A DNA stretch of 64,000 nt, taken from contig JAFQRA010000011.1 of NCBI GenBank assembly GCA_017410325.1, forward strand, positions 25,574 through 89,573, in the 5' to 3' direction. The DNA is from Clostridia bacterium. GTDB taxonomy: Bacteria; Bacillota; Clostridia; Oscillospirales; Acutalibacteraceae. A program made the translations under genes and the position numbers. The notes under the pieces were generated by a model that worked only from the letters and a program-made list of their open reading frames with translations, did not search any database and was not told where the DNA came from. Below, in pieces: positions 56,380-64,000 of this stretch (position 1 is its first letter; each line of letters begins with the position of its first letter).

Positions 56380-56925
56380 TTAAACTGTAAGCGAAGCGAT
56401 AATACCCGAATAGAGCTTAATCGGGTCATCGTAGAAATTGTTGGTAACGGTTTCAACCTGCATTTCGTCGGCAACATAAATCGTCAGCTTCATCATTTCC
56501 TCCATTGTGAAGGTGACGTGGTAGCCTCCGCTTTCAAGTTTTTCAACCTCAACCTTGTTCTCTCTCTTGCGTTTTGCAAGGGTGAGCATTTTTATTGCCG
56601 CATTTATCGCCTTTTCCCTGACCGAACGGGGCAGCTGAACCTCCAGCGTTTTCGTGGAAGCCTTGCCCTTTTCCGTAACGCCGAGGTATTCCTCGCACTC
56701 AATAAAATCGGACACAACCGAGCCGTTTTCAATCAGCTCGCTAACCGCCTGATTTATTTCAAAATAGTTGGCTAAGCCCTTGTCGAGGGCAATTTCGCAA
56801 AGCTGTGAGCGTGTTATCTTTTCGTCAACGTTGGACAGAAGGTAGCACACGAGCAGCTTTATTTCGTGCCTTGTTCTCAGTCCGCCCGGCTCAATGCCGT
56901 CATCAAATGTAAAATTGTTCTCCAT
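56380..56925 (-). CDS. DUF4364 family protein
   Basis: A 181-residue soluble protein with a winged-helix-like start (TRHEIKLLVCYLLSNVDEKITRSQLCEIALDKG), a central FEINQAVSELIENGSVVSD segment and a beta-rich C-terminus (GGYHVTFTMEEMMKLTIYVADE). DUF4364 is widespread in Clostridia and of unknown role; a DNA-binding regulator is plausible. It is 2 bases from recD2 and probably in one transcript with it. Confidence 0.88.
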   Translation of the reverse strand: MENNFTFDDGIEPGGLRTRHEIKLLVCYLLSNVDEKITRSQLCEIALDKGLANYFEINQAVSELIENGSVVSDFIECEEYLGVTEKGKASTKTLEVQLPRSVREKAINAAIKMLTLAKRKRENKVEVEKLESGGYHVTFTMEEMMKLTIYVADEMQVETVTNNFYDDPIKLYSGIIASLTV

Positions 56926-56927
56926 AC

Positions 56928-59156
56928 TTACTCCTCCACAAGGAAAGATTTGAGTGCCGAATAGCGCCGCGACTTTTTGTCGTTGCGCGCCATACGGTAA
57001 ATCTGGTTTTCATCGCCGACTGTTACGAGCATTTTTTTCGCCCTCGTAACCGCTGTATACAGCAGGTTTCTGTACGCCAGCCTTTCGGGTGTGAAAAGTA
57101 TCGGCAGTACGACAGCCTCAAACTCGTTACCCTGGCTCTTGTGCACGGTTACGGCGTAGGCAAGCTCAAGCTCACGCATTGTGTCGGGGAAGTAGCTGCA
57201 CTCCCTGCCGTCATCAAAACGGATTTTGGTAACACCGTCGGGTCTGATTGAAATTATCGTGCCGATATCGCCGTTGAATACGCCCGAGCCTTCCTCGCCG
57301 TCGGGCTTTTTCCAGAGAATATCGTAATTGTTTTTTATATGCATAACCTTGTCGCCCTCACGGAAACGGAAAAGACCCACGGTCTGCTCCTTTTTATCCT
57401 TTGAGGGTGGATTTATAACCTCCTGCAAGCGGCGGTTAAGGTTGTAAGTGCCCATTTCGCCCTTGCGTGACGGGCAGAGCACCTGAATATCGCTTACGGG
57501 CGAATAGCCGAAGGCTTTGGGAAGCCTCGTGCCGACAAGCTCACACACGGTCTGTGCCGCCTGCTGTGAATTTTTGCGCGGCATAAAGAAGAAATCCGAA
57601 TCCGTGCGGCTCAAATCGGGCAATTCTCCGCCGACGATTTTATGAGCGTTGGTAACAATCAGACTGCGCTGTGCCTGGCGGAAAACCTCTTTAAGCTCAA
57701 CAACGGGAAGCATACCGCTTTCTATCATATCGTGGAGCACGTTGCCTGCGCCTACGGGCGGAAGCTGGTCGGAGTCGCCGACCATAATCAGCCTGCAGCC
57801 AAGCGGAAGCGCATCAAGAAGTGATGAAAAAAGGTATATGTCTATCATTGAAAGCTCGTCTACAATAAGCACGTCCGCCTCAATGGGATTGCGCTCGTTT
57901 CTTGCAAAGCGCTGGGTATCGCTGTCGTCCCACTCAACCTCAAGCAGACGGTGAATGGTCTTTGCGGGCATACCCGTAATTTCGCTCATTCGCTTTGCCG
58001 CCCTGCCTGTGGGTGCGGCAAGGGCAATGCGCAGCTTATCCTTCCTGAAAAGCGAAATCATTCCGTTTATTGTTGTGGTCTTGCCCGTGCCGGGGCCGCC
58101 CGTAAGGATAAGCACACCCTTTTCAACGGCGGTGATAATTGCACTTTTCTGTTTTTGCTCATATTTTATGTCGAGCGAATATTCTATATTCTCTATATCC
58201 TGCAAAAGCGTTGGCTTGCCGGCAGGAGGGAATGAACAAAGTACCTTTATGCGCCTTGCGGCGTTTTTTTCCGCGCGGTAGGCAGAGGGAATAAACAGAA
58301 ATTCCTTGCCGTCAAGCTTTGCGGATTCAAGCTGTCTGTCCGTTATAAGCGAATCTATTGCGCGGTTTAAAGTGTCCTCGTCAGCGCCTAAAAGCTCACC
58401 TGCGGGAATAAGCATTTTTTCTCTGGGCAGACAGGTGTGCCCGTTGCCGAGGTTGTGACGCAGAACGTGAAGCACGCCTGCCCTTATTCTGTACGCCTCG
58501 GGCGGTGAATCGGGCAGAGAGGCGGCAATTGCATCGGCACGTTCAAAATTAATGCCGATACCCTCCGCACAAAGCAGGTAGGGGTTGTTGCGCACGGTTT
58601 CAACCGCATTGAAGCCGAAAATTTTATAGGTGTTAAGGCTTTCCCTTGCCGTCATACCGTATTTTTCCAGAGCGATAAGCGTCTGCCTTACGGCAAACTG
58701 GCGGGAAAATTCCGTACAGATTGTGTTTGCCTTTTCCCGTGAAATGCCCTTGATTTCGCAGAGCCTTTCGGGGTGGTTTTCGAGTATATCAAAGGAGTCC
58801 TCGCCGAATTTTTCGATTATCTTCTGTGCCGTTGCAGGGCCTATGCCCTTGACCGTGCCCGAGGAAAGGTATTTGTACAAATCCTCGGCACCCGTAGGCA
58901 TTGAGCGCACACAGCTTGTCGCACGCAATTGTCTGCCGTAAAGCGGATGCGTGTCAAACGAGCCTCTGACAGTGAGCTTTTCGCCTGCCGCAATTTCGGG
59001 CAGTACGCCGACGACGGTTATAAACTCGTCGTCCTCACTGCAAAGTTCAAGCACGGTGAAGCCCGTTTCATCTATATGCACCGACACATCCTCAACCGTG
59101 CCGATTATTTCAACTTCTTCTTTTTCAAACAAGTAAAGAGCTTCCTCCGTAATCAA
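56928..59156 (-). CDS. recD2: RecD2-type ATP-dependent DNA helicase
   Basis: A 742-residue SF1 helicase. An N-terminal OB-like part and helix-hairpin-helix region (VKGIGPATAQKIIEKFGED, CEIKGISREKAN) is followed by Walker A LTGGPGTGKTTTING, DEXX box IVDELSMIDIYLFSSLL, and late motifs EGDKVMHIKNNYD and TVHKSQGNEFEAV. RecD2 unwinds DNA 5'-3' and is used in repair without RecBC. The gene begins at 59156 without a clear terminator upstream. Confidence 0.95.
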   Translation of the reverse strand: MITEEALYLFEKEEVEIIGTVEDVSVHIDETGFTVLELCSEDDEFITVVGVLPEIAAGEKLTVRGSFDTHPLYGRQLRATSCVRSMPTGAEDLYKYLSSGTVKGIGPATAQKIIEKFGEDSFDILENHPERLCEIKGISREKANTICTEFSRQFAVRQTLIALEKYGMTARESLNTYKIFGFNAVETVRNNPYLLCAEGIGINFERADAIAASLPDSPPEAYRIRAGVLHVLRHNLGNGHTCLPREKMLIPAGELLGADEDTLNRAIDSLITDRQLESAKLDGKEFLFIPSAYRAEKNAARRIKVLCSFPPAGKPTLLQDIENIEYSLDIKYEQKQKSAIITAVEKGVLILTGGPGTGKTTTINGMISLFRKDKLRIALAAPTGRAAKRMSEITGMPAKTIHRLLEVEWDDSDTQRFARNERNPIEADVLIVDELSMIDIYLFSSLLDALPLGCRLIMVGDSDQLPPVGAGNVLHDMIESGMLPVVELKEVFRQAQRSLIVTNAHKIVGGELPDLSRTDSDFFFMPRKNSQQAAQTVCELVGTRLPKAFGYSPVSDIQVLCPSRKGEMGTYNLNRRLQEVINPPSKDKKEQTVGLFRFREGDKVMHIKNNYDILWKKPDGEEGSGVFNGDIGTIISIRPDGVTKIRFDDGRECSYFPDTMRELELAYAVTVHKSQGNEFEAVVLPILFTPERLAYRNLLYTAVTRAKKMLVTVGDENQIYRMARNDKKSRRYSALKSFLVEE

Positions 59157-59567
59157 AAAATTATATGCTTTATTTTAGTAATCGTAGGAAAGGCGTTTCG
59201 CCTCCCGATTTGAAAGCGATATGCCGTCAGCGGCTTCAAAAAGCCAAAAAAGCGGTGTCATCCTGAACGCAAGTGAAGGATCTTAAAGCGTACGTTATGT
59301 TACTTTTGTCAAGCGTTACAAAAGTAACCAAAAGAACTTTTGAGGTATGCCGCACTACGCTGACGGCTGACGCTCTGTCAGTCCGCTCAGCAGACAGAAC
59401 AAAAAATGTTTTGTTCTGCTGCCGCAACGGCTCTCAGAATTTATCTGACTTTTTATGCTTGCTGTACCGCCTGCGGAACTTCGCTCAGATAGATGAGTCA
59501 AGTTTAGTGCCCGTCAGCCTGCTCCGTTCAAACTACCGACATAAACTAAATTATTTTTGCTTTTGAC
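59157..59567. other. Repeat-rich non-coding gap
   Basis: About 410 bases without a supported gene. It holds AGGCG/CGCCT (59184-59208), a half TGTCATCCTGAACGCAAGTGA element (59254-59280), a hairpin GTTACTTTTGT/ACAAAAGTAAC (59299-59328) and CAGAACAAAA/TTTTGTTCTG (59395-59418). The remaining part has GC-rich short runs with CTGCGGAAC and TCAGATAGATGAGTCAAG without clear structure. Confidence 0.55.
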
Positions 59568-60872
59568 TTACTGTTTCGGGAAATATACTTTTACTGCCGC
59601 CGCAGACAGACCGAAAATGAGCATCATATAACACATCGGCTTAAGTCCGTAAAACGGGTAATCCGTCATACCGCACATACAAAAGGCGGTTATGCTTGCA
59701 AGCAGGGAAATAGCAAGACCTCTTGCCCTGCCGCCAAGGCGTGACAGCTTAATCATTTCGACGGCAAACACTGCAAGTATCGCCGCAAAGACAGCCAAGC
59801 CGACTATACCGTTTTCGAGCATTATCTGTAAAACAATGTTGTGTGCGTGGGGCTGTTTTATACCGTAGGTGTTGTGCAGAAAATCACGCACGTTGTTGAC
59901 ACCCGTGCCCAGTCCGAAAACCCAGTTGTCCTCAAGCACCTCAAAGCACGCTTCCCAGATTTTTGAGCGTGTGCTGACCGAAACATCGTTGAAATTGAAA
60001 ATTGAAATAAGCCGCTTGAAAACGCCGTCCGCAAACAGGGCAAGCGCACCCAGACCGCCTGCACCGCAGGCAAGCAGCACAAGCGTTCTTTTTCCGCCGT
60101 AGAAAAGCAGAATAACAAAAGCCGCCGCCATTGCCAGGTACGGGCCTCTTGAATATGATGCCGCAATACCGCCAAGGGTAAGCGCAAGGCAGATAAGGCC
60201 GAGAAGCTTTTTACGCTTGCTGTGGAAATAGAACATACAGTAAGCGGAAAACGGGAGCATGACCGTTAAGAAAATCGCGTAGAAAACAGGGTTTGTAAAC
60301 GTGCCGCTTGCACGGGTGATAATCGAAATAAACTCGGTTCGCTGAACGTACTGCATTACGAAATCGGGCAGTAAATGATTCACTGCAACGTCCGCAATAA
60401 AATTGTCCAGCGGGTGCCAGAAGGGGTTGAAAAAGCTTTTGAGAGCGGGGTGAATAAGCTCGCCGTAGTGGTAGAGAAGCATCTGCCCCACACCGATACC
60501 GCCCGCGACACCGCCGCTTAAAGCACCCGTGAGAATAACGGCATCCAGCTTTTCGCCCGTGTCAATTGCACTGCGCATCATCAGATAGCAGAAGAACATT
60601 CCGCCCCAGATTGCAATGCCCGAAAGCCCCGAAGCAAGGTAGTCCGAATAAAACAGGCCGATAACCTGCCACAGTGAATAAAGCAGCATACAAATGCCGA
60701 GCTTGCCGACGGAAACCTTGCCGTCTTCTTTGAATTTAACGTTTTTTATGTAAGAAACGAAGAGCAGCACGGGAAATATGTATTCGGGAAGCAGCGCCGC
60801 CGCAAAAAACGAAACCAGAGCCCATATCCAATTTCCCTTATTGTTGCGGAAAAATTCCTTTACCGAACCCAT
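59568..60872 (-). CDS. O-antigen-ligase-like (Wzy/WaaL) membrane protein
   Basis: A 434-residue polytopic protein with about twelve helices. It has the Wzy_C/O-antigen ligase mark near GGIAASYSRGPYLAMAAAFVI and the late WVFGLGTGVNNVRDF and NTYGIKQPHAHNIVLQIMLENGIVGLAV, where His-x-x-x-Asn and Gly-Thr-Gly are conserved. These enzymes join glycan chains outside the membrane, for example in capsule, teichoic-acid-like polymers or glycoproteins. The GT4 gene at 23507 may be in the same surface-glycan system, but the two are far apart. AAGGGGGGC ahead of ATG 60872. Confidence 0.85.
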   Translation of the reverse strand: MGSVKEFFRNNKGNWIWALVSFFAAALLPEYIFPVLLFVSYIKNVKFKEDGKVSVGKLGICMLLYSLWQVIGLFYSDYLASGLSGIAIWGGMFFCYLMMRSAIDTGEKLDAVILTGALSGGVAGGIGVGQMLLYHYGELIHPALKSFFNPFWHPLDNFIADVAVNHLLPDFVMQYVQRTEFISIITRASGTFTNPVFYAIFLTVMLPFSAYCMFYFHSKRKKLLGLICLALTLGGIAASYSRGPYLAMAAAFVILLFYGGKRTLVLLACGAGGLGALALFADGVFKRLISIFNFNDVSVSTRSKIWEACFEVLEDNWVFGLGTGVNNVRDFLHNTYGIKQPHAHNIVLQIMLENGIVGLAVFAAILAVFAVEMIKLSRLGGRARGLAISLLASITAFCMCGMTDYPFYGLKPMCYMMLIFGLSAAAVKVYFPKQ

Positions 60873-60947
60873 ATTCCTGCCCCCCTTCTAATAAACATAA
60901 TAACTTATTTTATATAATAACATTTTTATTCAAATAAATCAATAAAT

Positions 60948-60993
60948 AAAACATACGATTTGTCTGCTGATGCAAACAAACCGTATGTTTTTA
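60948..60993 (-). terminator. Terminator of the dnaK-dnaJ-HAD unit
   Basis: AAAACATACG and CGTATGTTTT with inner TTTG/CAAA pairing, downstream of the HAD gene on the minus strand, T run on that strand. Confidence 0.75.
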
Positions 60994-61008
60994 AATAATA
61001 AATTTTTT

Positions 61009-61031
61009 TCGGGTGTGGGCGAAGCCCACCA
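61009..61031. repeat. GGTGTGGGC/GCCCACC hairpin
   Basis: CGGGTGTGGGCGAAGCCCACC, inverted copy of the stem at 51529. Confidence 0.55.
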
Positions 61032-61045
61032 TTTTTTATTCTTTA

Positions 61046-61705
61046 TTATTTTAAATTATTTTCTGCCACGGCACTGATTAACTCCTCGGGCTTTGAAATA
61101 ACTGCGGTCACGCCCTCGGCTTCAAGTGTTTCTCTGTCACGAAAGCCCCACAGACAGCCTATGCACGGCAGACCTGCGTTGCGCGCGGTGATACAGTCCA
61201 CCTCGCTGTCGCCGACATAAACGGTGGTTTCTCTTGTGCTGCCGAGCAGCTCCATAGCGTGCCACACGCTGTCAGGCGCAGGCTTACGGGGGAATTTCTC
61301 GCTTCTGCCGATTGCAGTGGAAATAAACTCACCAAAGAAATCGCGTGTGAGCTCTTTTGTAAAGCCGTCACTTTTGTTTGAAACAACGGCAAGCTTATAC
61401 CCTGCCGCCTTAACCTTGCCGAGCATATCAATTATGCCCTCATAAGGTGCAGTTTTGTTGCGGAGGTTGCCGTGGTAGTGCTTTTCAAAAATTTCAAGAC
61501 AGCGTGTGATTTCGTCCTCTCCTGCGCCGTCTGGCAAGGCACATTTTATCAGATGGTGGGCTGAATTGCCAACCATCATACGCACCTCGTCCGCCGTGTG
61601 AAGGGGAACGCCCATCTGCTCCATTGCAAAATTTACGCTGTCGGTCAAATCGTCAAGCGTGTTGAGCAAAGTGCCGTCCATATCAAAAATTATTGTATCA
61701 ATCAT
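61046..61705 (-). CDS. HAD-superfamily phosphatase (phosphoglycolate phosphatase-like)
   Basis: A 219-residue HAD phosphatase. Motif I is [10 protein letters not shown] (Asp7/Asp9), motif [11 protein letters not shown], the Lys segment RKPAPDSVW and motif [27 protein letters not shown]. The cap helices lie between residues 15 and 90 (subfamily IA). It removes phosphate from 2-phosphoglycolate or similar. It overlaps the dnaJ stop (ATGA), an uncommon partner for a chaperone gene. Confidence 0.92.
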   Translation of the reverse strand: MIDTIIFDMDGTLLNTLDDLTDSVNFAMEQMGVPLHTADEVRMMVGNSAHHLIKCALPDGAGEDEITRCLEIFEKHYHGNLRNKTAPYEGIIDMLGKVKAAGYKLAVVSNKSDGFTKELTRDFFGEFISTAIGRSEKFPRKPAPDSVWHAMELLGSTRETTVYVGDSEVDCITARNAGLPCIGCLWGFRDRETLEAEGVTAVISKPEELISAVAENNLK

Positions 61706-62862
61706 TTCTTCTTTTTACCGAAAAAGCCCTTTTTGTCATCATCACCGTTGCCTGTGGGAGCCTTGTTGCCGAATTCGGCATCGAACTCACGAAGCAAATC
61801 CTTCTGCTTGGAAGAAAGATTCTTCGGCACGTTGACAATAATTCTTACAAGCTGGTCGCCTCTGCCCCTGCCGTTGAGCACCTGAATGCCCTTGCCGCGC
61901 AGCTTAAACACTGTGCCGGGCTGAGTACCTGCCGGAACATCGTACCTGACCTTGCCGTCAAGCGTCTGCACCTCAAGCGTATCACCGAGTGCCGCCTGAG
62001 CAAAGCTGATTGTGATTTCACACCAGACATCGTAGCCGTCGCGCTCAAAGAACGGGTGCGGACGCACAAGCACTGTTACGTGCAGATCGCCCGAAGGGCC
62101 GCCGTTCATACCGGAGTTGCCCTCGCCTCTGACATTGAGCACCTGACGGTCATCAATGCCTGCAGGTATGTTGACTTCGACATTGACCTTCTTTGCAACT
62201 GCGCCCTTACCGTGGCACTTCTGGCAGGGTGTTTTGATTACCTTGCCCTTGCCGCCGCACTTGGAGCACGCCTTAGAGGTCTGAATAACGCCGAAGGGCG
62301 TTCTCTGCTGAACGTTGACCTGGCCTCTGCCGTGACACTCGGGACAGGTTTCGGGGCTTGTGCCCGAAGCCGCACCGCTGCCGTGGCAATCGGGACAGAT
62401 TTCAACGCGGTTGAATTCCACCGTGCGCTTACAGCCCTTTGCCGCCTCCTCAAACGAAAGAGTAACTCTCGCCTGAGTGTCACTGCCTCTGCGGGGTGCG
62501 TTGGGGTTGGCCTGTCTGCCGCCTCCGCCGAAGCCGCCGCCGAAGAAGCTGCCGAAAAGGTCGCCAAGGTCGAAATCCATTCCGCCGAAGCCGCCGCCGA
62601 AGCCGCCTGCACCGCCGCCTGCACCGTAATTCGGGTCAACGCCTGCGTGGCCGAATCGGTCATACTTCGACTTCTTGTCGGGGTCGGACAGCACCTCGTA
62701 GGCCTCGTTAGCCTCCTTGAATTTGTCCTCGGCCTCTTTGTCACCGGGGTGAAGGTCGGGATGGTACTGCTTCGCCTTCTGGCGGTATGCTTTTTTTATT
62801 TCATCGTCACTCGCCGTTTTGGCAACGCCGAGCACTTCATAATAATCTCGTTTATCTGCCAA
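61702..62862 (-). CDS. dnaJ: Chaperone protein DnaJ
   Basis: A 386-residue type I DnaJ. J domain with the HPD motif in [11 protein letters not shown] (about 33-35), Gly/Phe-rich linker ([20 protein letters not shown]), four CxxCxGxG zinc repeats ([32 protein letters not shown]) and the C-terminal substrate domain ending with a Lys-rich tail. It recruits client proteins to DnaK and stimulates its ATPase. Downstream of dnaK with a 71-base gap holding a hairpin; the HAD gene overlaps its stop. Confidence 0.98.
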   Translation of the reverse strand: MADKRDYYEVLGVAKTASDDEIKKAYRQKAKQYHPDLHPGDKEAEDKFKEANEAYEVLSDPDKKSKYDRFGHAGVDPNYGAGGGAGGFGGGFGGMDFDLGDLFGSFFGGGFGGGGRQANPNAPRRGSDTQARVTLSFEEAAKGCKRTVEFNRVEICPDCHGSGAASGTSPETCPECHGRGQVNVQQRTPFGVIQTSKACSKCGGKGKVIKTPCQKCHGKGAVAKKVNVEVNIPAGIDDRQVLNVRGEGNSGMNGGPSGDLHVTVLVRPHPFFERDGYDVWCEITISFAQAALGDTLEVQTLDGKVRYDVPAGTQPGTVFKLRGKGIQVLNGRGRGDQLVRIIVNVPKNLSSKQKDLLREFDAEFGNKAPTGNGDDDKKGFFGKKKK

Positions 62863-62887
62863 GGTAGTTCCTCTTTCAAAACTTCAC

Positions 62888-62916
62888 AATGAGGGGCAGA
62901 AAATCCACCCCTCATT
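62888..62916 (-). promoter_or_regulatory. Intercistronic hairpin between dnaK and dnaJ
   Basis: AATGAGGGG and CCCCTCATT, nine-base perfect stem with an 11-base loop and no long T run: a likely attenuator or processing site that lowers dnaJ relative to dnaK. Confidence 0.6.
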
Positions 62917-62933
62917 ATTTAAGTTACTTTAAA

Positions 62934-64000
62934 TTATTCGTTGACATCCTCATAGGGTGCATCGTAGTAGCCGTCGTTTGCGCCTGCGCCTGCATCGTAA
63001 GCACCTGCGTCGGGGCCTGCTGCGCCGCCCTGAGCTGCCTGCTGTGCTGTTGCGGCCTCCTGATAAAGGCGTACGGAAATATCGTTGAACTGCTTTGTTA
63101 GCTCTTCCTGACGGGACTTGATGAGGTTGATATCATCACCCTTGAGTGCTTCCTTGAGAGCGTCAATCTTACCGTTGAGCTCTGTCTTTTCAGCCTCGGA
63201 GAACTTGTCGCCGTTCTCGTTAATCATCTTCTCGCTCTGGTAAACCATCTGGTCTGCGTTGTTGCGTGTGTCGATTTCCTCACGGCGCTTCTTGTCTTCC
63301 TCTGCGAAAGCTGCTGCCTCGTTGACCGCCTTTTCGATGTCCTCCTTGGACATATTGGAGGAAGCTGTGATGGAGATTGACTGCTCCTTGTTTGTACCGA
63401 GGTCCTTTGCGGAAACATGAACGATACCGTTAGCGTCGATATCGAAGGTTACCTCAATCTGGGGTACGCCACGGGGAGCAGGCATGATGCCGTCAAGGTG
63501 GAATACGCCGAGAGTCTTGTTATCTCTTGCGAACTCTCTTTCGCCCTGAAGAACGTGAACCTCAACAGAGGGCTGATTGTCAGCAGCTGTGGAGAAAATC
63601 TGGCTCTTCTTTACGGGGATTGTTGTGTTGCGCTCAATAATCTTTGTGTTGATACCGCCCATTGTTTCGATACCGAGTGAAAGGGGTGTAACGTCGAGAA
63701 GGAGCATACCCTTTACTTCGCCGCCGAGAACGCCTGCCTGGAGTGCTGCACCGATTGCAACGCACTCGTCGGGGTTGATGCCCTTGAAGGGCTCCTTGCC
63801 GAGGTACTTCTGTACTGCTTCCTGAACAGCAGGAATTCTGGAAGAACCGCCGACCATAAGAACCTTGTCAATCTCGCCGATTGAAAGGCCGGAGTCGGAG
63901 ATAGCCTGACGGACAGGCTTCATTGTATCTTCAACAAGGTCTGCTGTCATCTCGTTGAACTTTGCTCTTGTGAGAGTTGTTTCAAGGTGCTTGGGGCCTG
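62934..64000 (-). CDS. dnaK: Chaperone protein DnaK, C-terminal part
   Basis: The frame is open across the right edge, so the 5' part is outside; 355 codons are visible including the stop. Seen are the nucleotide-domain end ([32 protein letters not shown]) and the substrate domain ([40 protein letters not shown]). The end is a Gly/Ala/Gln-rich tail with DVNE, comparable to EEVD-like bacterial ends. It folds proteins under heat stress together with DnaJ. hrcA and grpE are expected upstream, outside the window. Confidence 0.97.
   Translation of the reverse strand, partial: GPKHLETTLTRAKFNEMTADLVEDTMKPVRQAISDSGLSIGEIDKVLMVGGSSRIPAVQEAVQKYLGKEPFKGINPDECVAIGAALQAGVLGGEVKGMLLLDVTPLSLGIETMGGINTKIIERNTTIPVKKSQIFSTAADNQPSVEVHVLQGEREFARDNKTLGVFHLDGIMPAPRGVPQIEVTFDIDANGIVHVSAKDLGTNKEQSISITASSNMSKEDIEKAVNEAAAFAEEDKKRREEIDTRNNADQMVYQSEKMINENGDKFSEAEKTELNGKIDALKEALKGDDINLIKSRQEELTKQFNDISVRLYQEAATAQQAAQGGAAGPDAGAYDAGAGANDGYYDAPYEDVNE

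Noticed and set aside
61693-62892. 399-codon plus-strand frame opposite dnaJ
   Set aside because: Ala/Leu-rich shadow of the Gly-rich dnaJ gene; no start signal and no family resemblance.

Overview
The window looks like chromosomal DNA from a Gram-positive gut-type Clostridia (Oscillospirales/Ruminococcaceae-like), roughly 50 % G+C. The clues are the gene families (DUF4364, DUF5058, Asp23-YloV-RecG, RecD2, YmdB, FeoB-associated Cys-rich peptide, a dockerin-like tail on a secreted protease), purine-rich Shine-Dalgarno sites, many near-consensus TTGACA-17-TATAAT promoters, and short palindromic repeats in most intergenic gaps. No rRNA, CRISPR array, phage or insertion sequence with a transposase was seen. 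One tRNA gene is present.

Layout. 1-907: end of a zinc/manganese-type ABC permease and a DUF2019-like small protein. 1085-4915: an acetyltransferase, then a co-directional module DRTGG / anti-sigma-type ATPase / [FeFe]-hydrogenase-like protein / DRTGG / PHP. 4932-8678: a lipoprotein and the opposing feoA-feoB-Cys-rich peptide iron locus with three copies of a GTTAGC-N4-GCTAAC operator. 8679-11778: a putative TIM-barrel enzyme, a cyclophilin, a lipoprotein and tRNA-Thr(CGT). 12181-18256: a strongly biased, probably highly expressed six-gene operon (SCP2-like, class III aminotransferase, split transketolase, second SCP2-like, NAD-dependent epimerase) that fits no pathway I know. 18515-26366: dCMP deaminase, a two-component system, a glycosyltransferase and a DUF5058 membrane pair. 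26416-30714: cell-wall genes (FHA, FtsW/RodA, PBP, amidase). 30747-35219: a small pyrophosphatase-like protein, GNAT, TIM-barrel isomerase, an orphan EutH and an FAD dehydrogenase. 35225-37331: a small cationic peptide gene and an A+T-rich two-gene unit (PD-(D/E)XK-like protein plus membrane protein). 37367-41664: aconitase X (two subunits), a 36-residue peptide gene and an Old-Yellow-Enzyme-type reductase. 41714-51500: subtilisin-like surface protease, YmdB, a peptide-binding lipoprotein, Asp23, YloV and RecG. 51671-51997: a candidate type I toxin-antitoxin locus. 52375-54529: an LRR surface protein facing a divergent XRE regulator. 54678-64000: ribulokinase, DUF4364, RecD2, an O-antigen-ligase-like protein, then dnaK-dnaJ-HAD.

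How the genes work together. Several units are self-contained: iron uptake under a metal-dependent repressor; envelope growth genes of the FHA-FtsW-PBP type; the heat-shock pair dnaK-dnaJ; and the yloU-yloV-recG housekeeping order also known from Bacillus. The parts most worth a second look are the six-gene transketolase/aminotransferase/lipid-carrier operon, the convergent toxin/antisense-RNA locus, the nuclease/membrane pair, and two very short genes with their own consensus promoters and terminators. All functional statements come from reading the sequence and family knowledge; no search was run.
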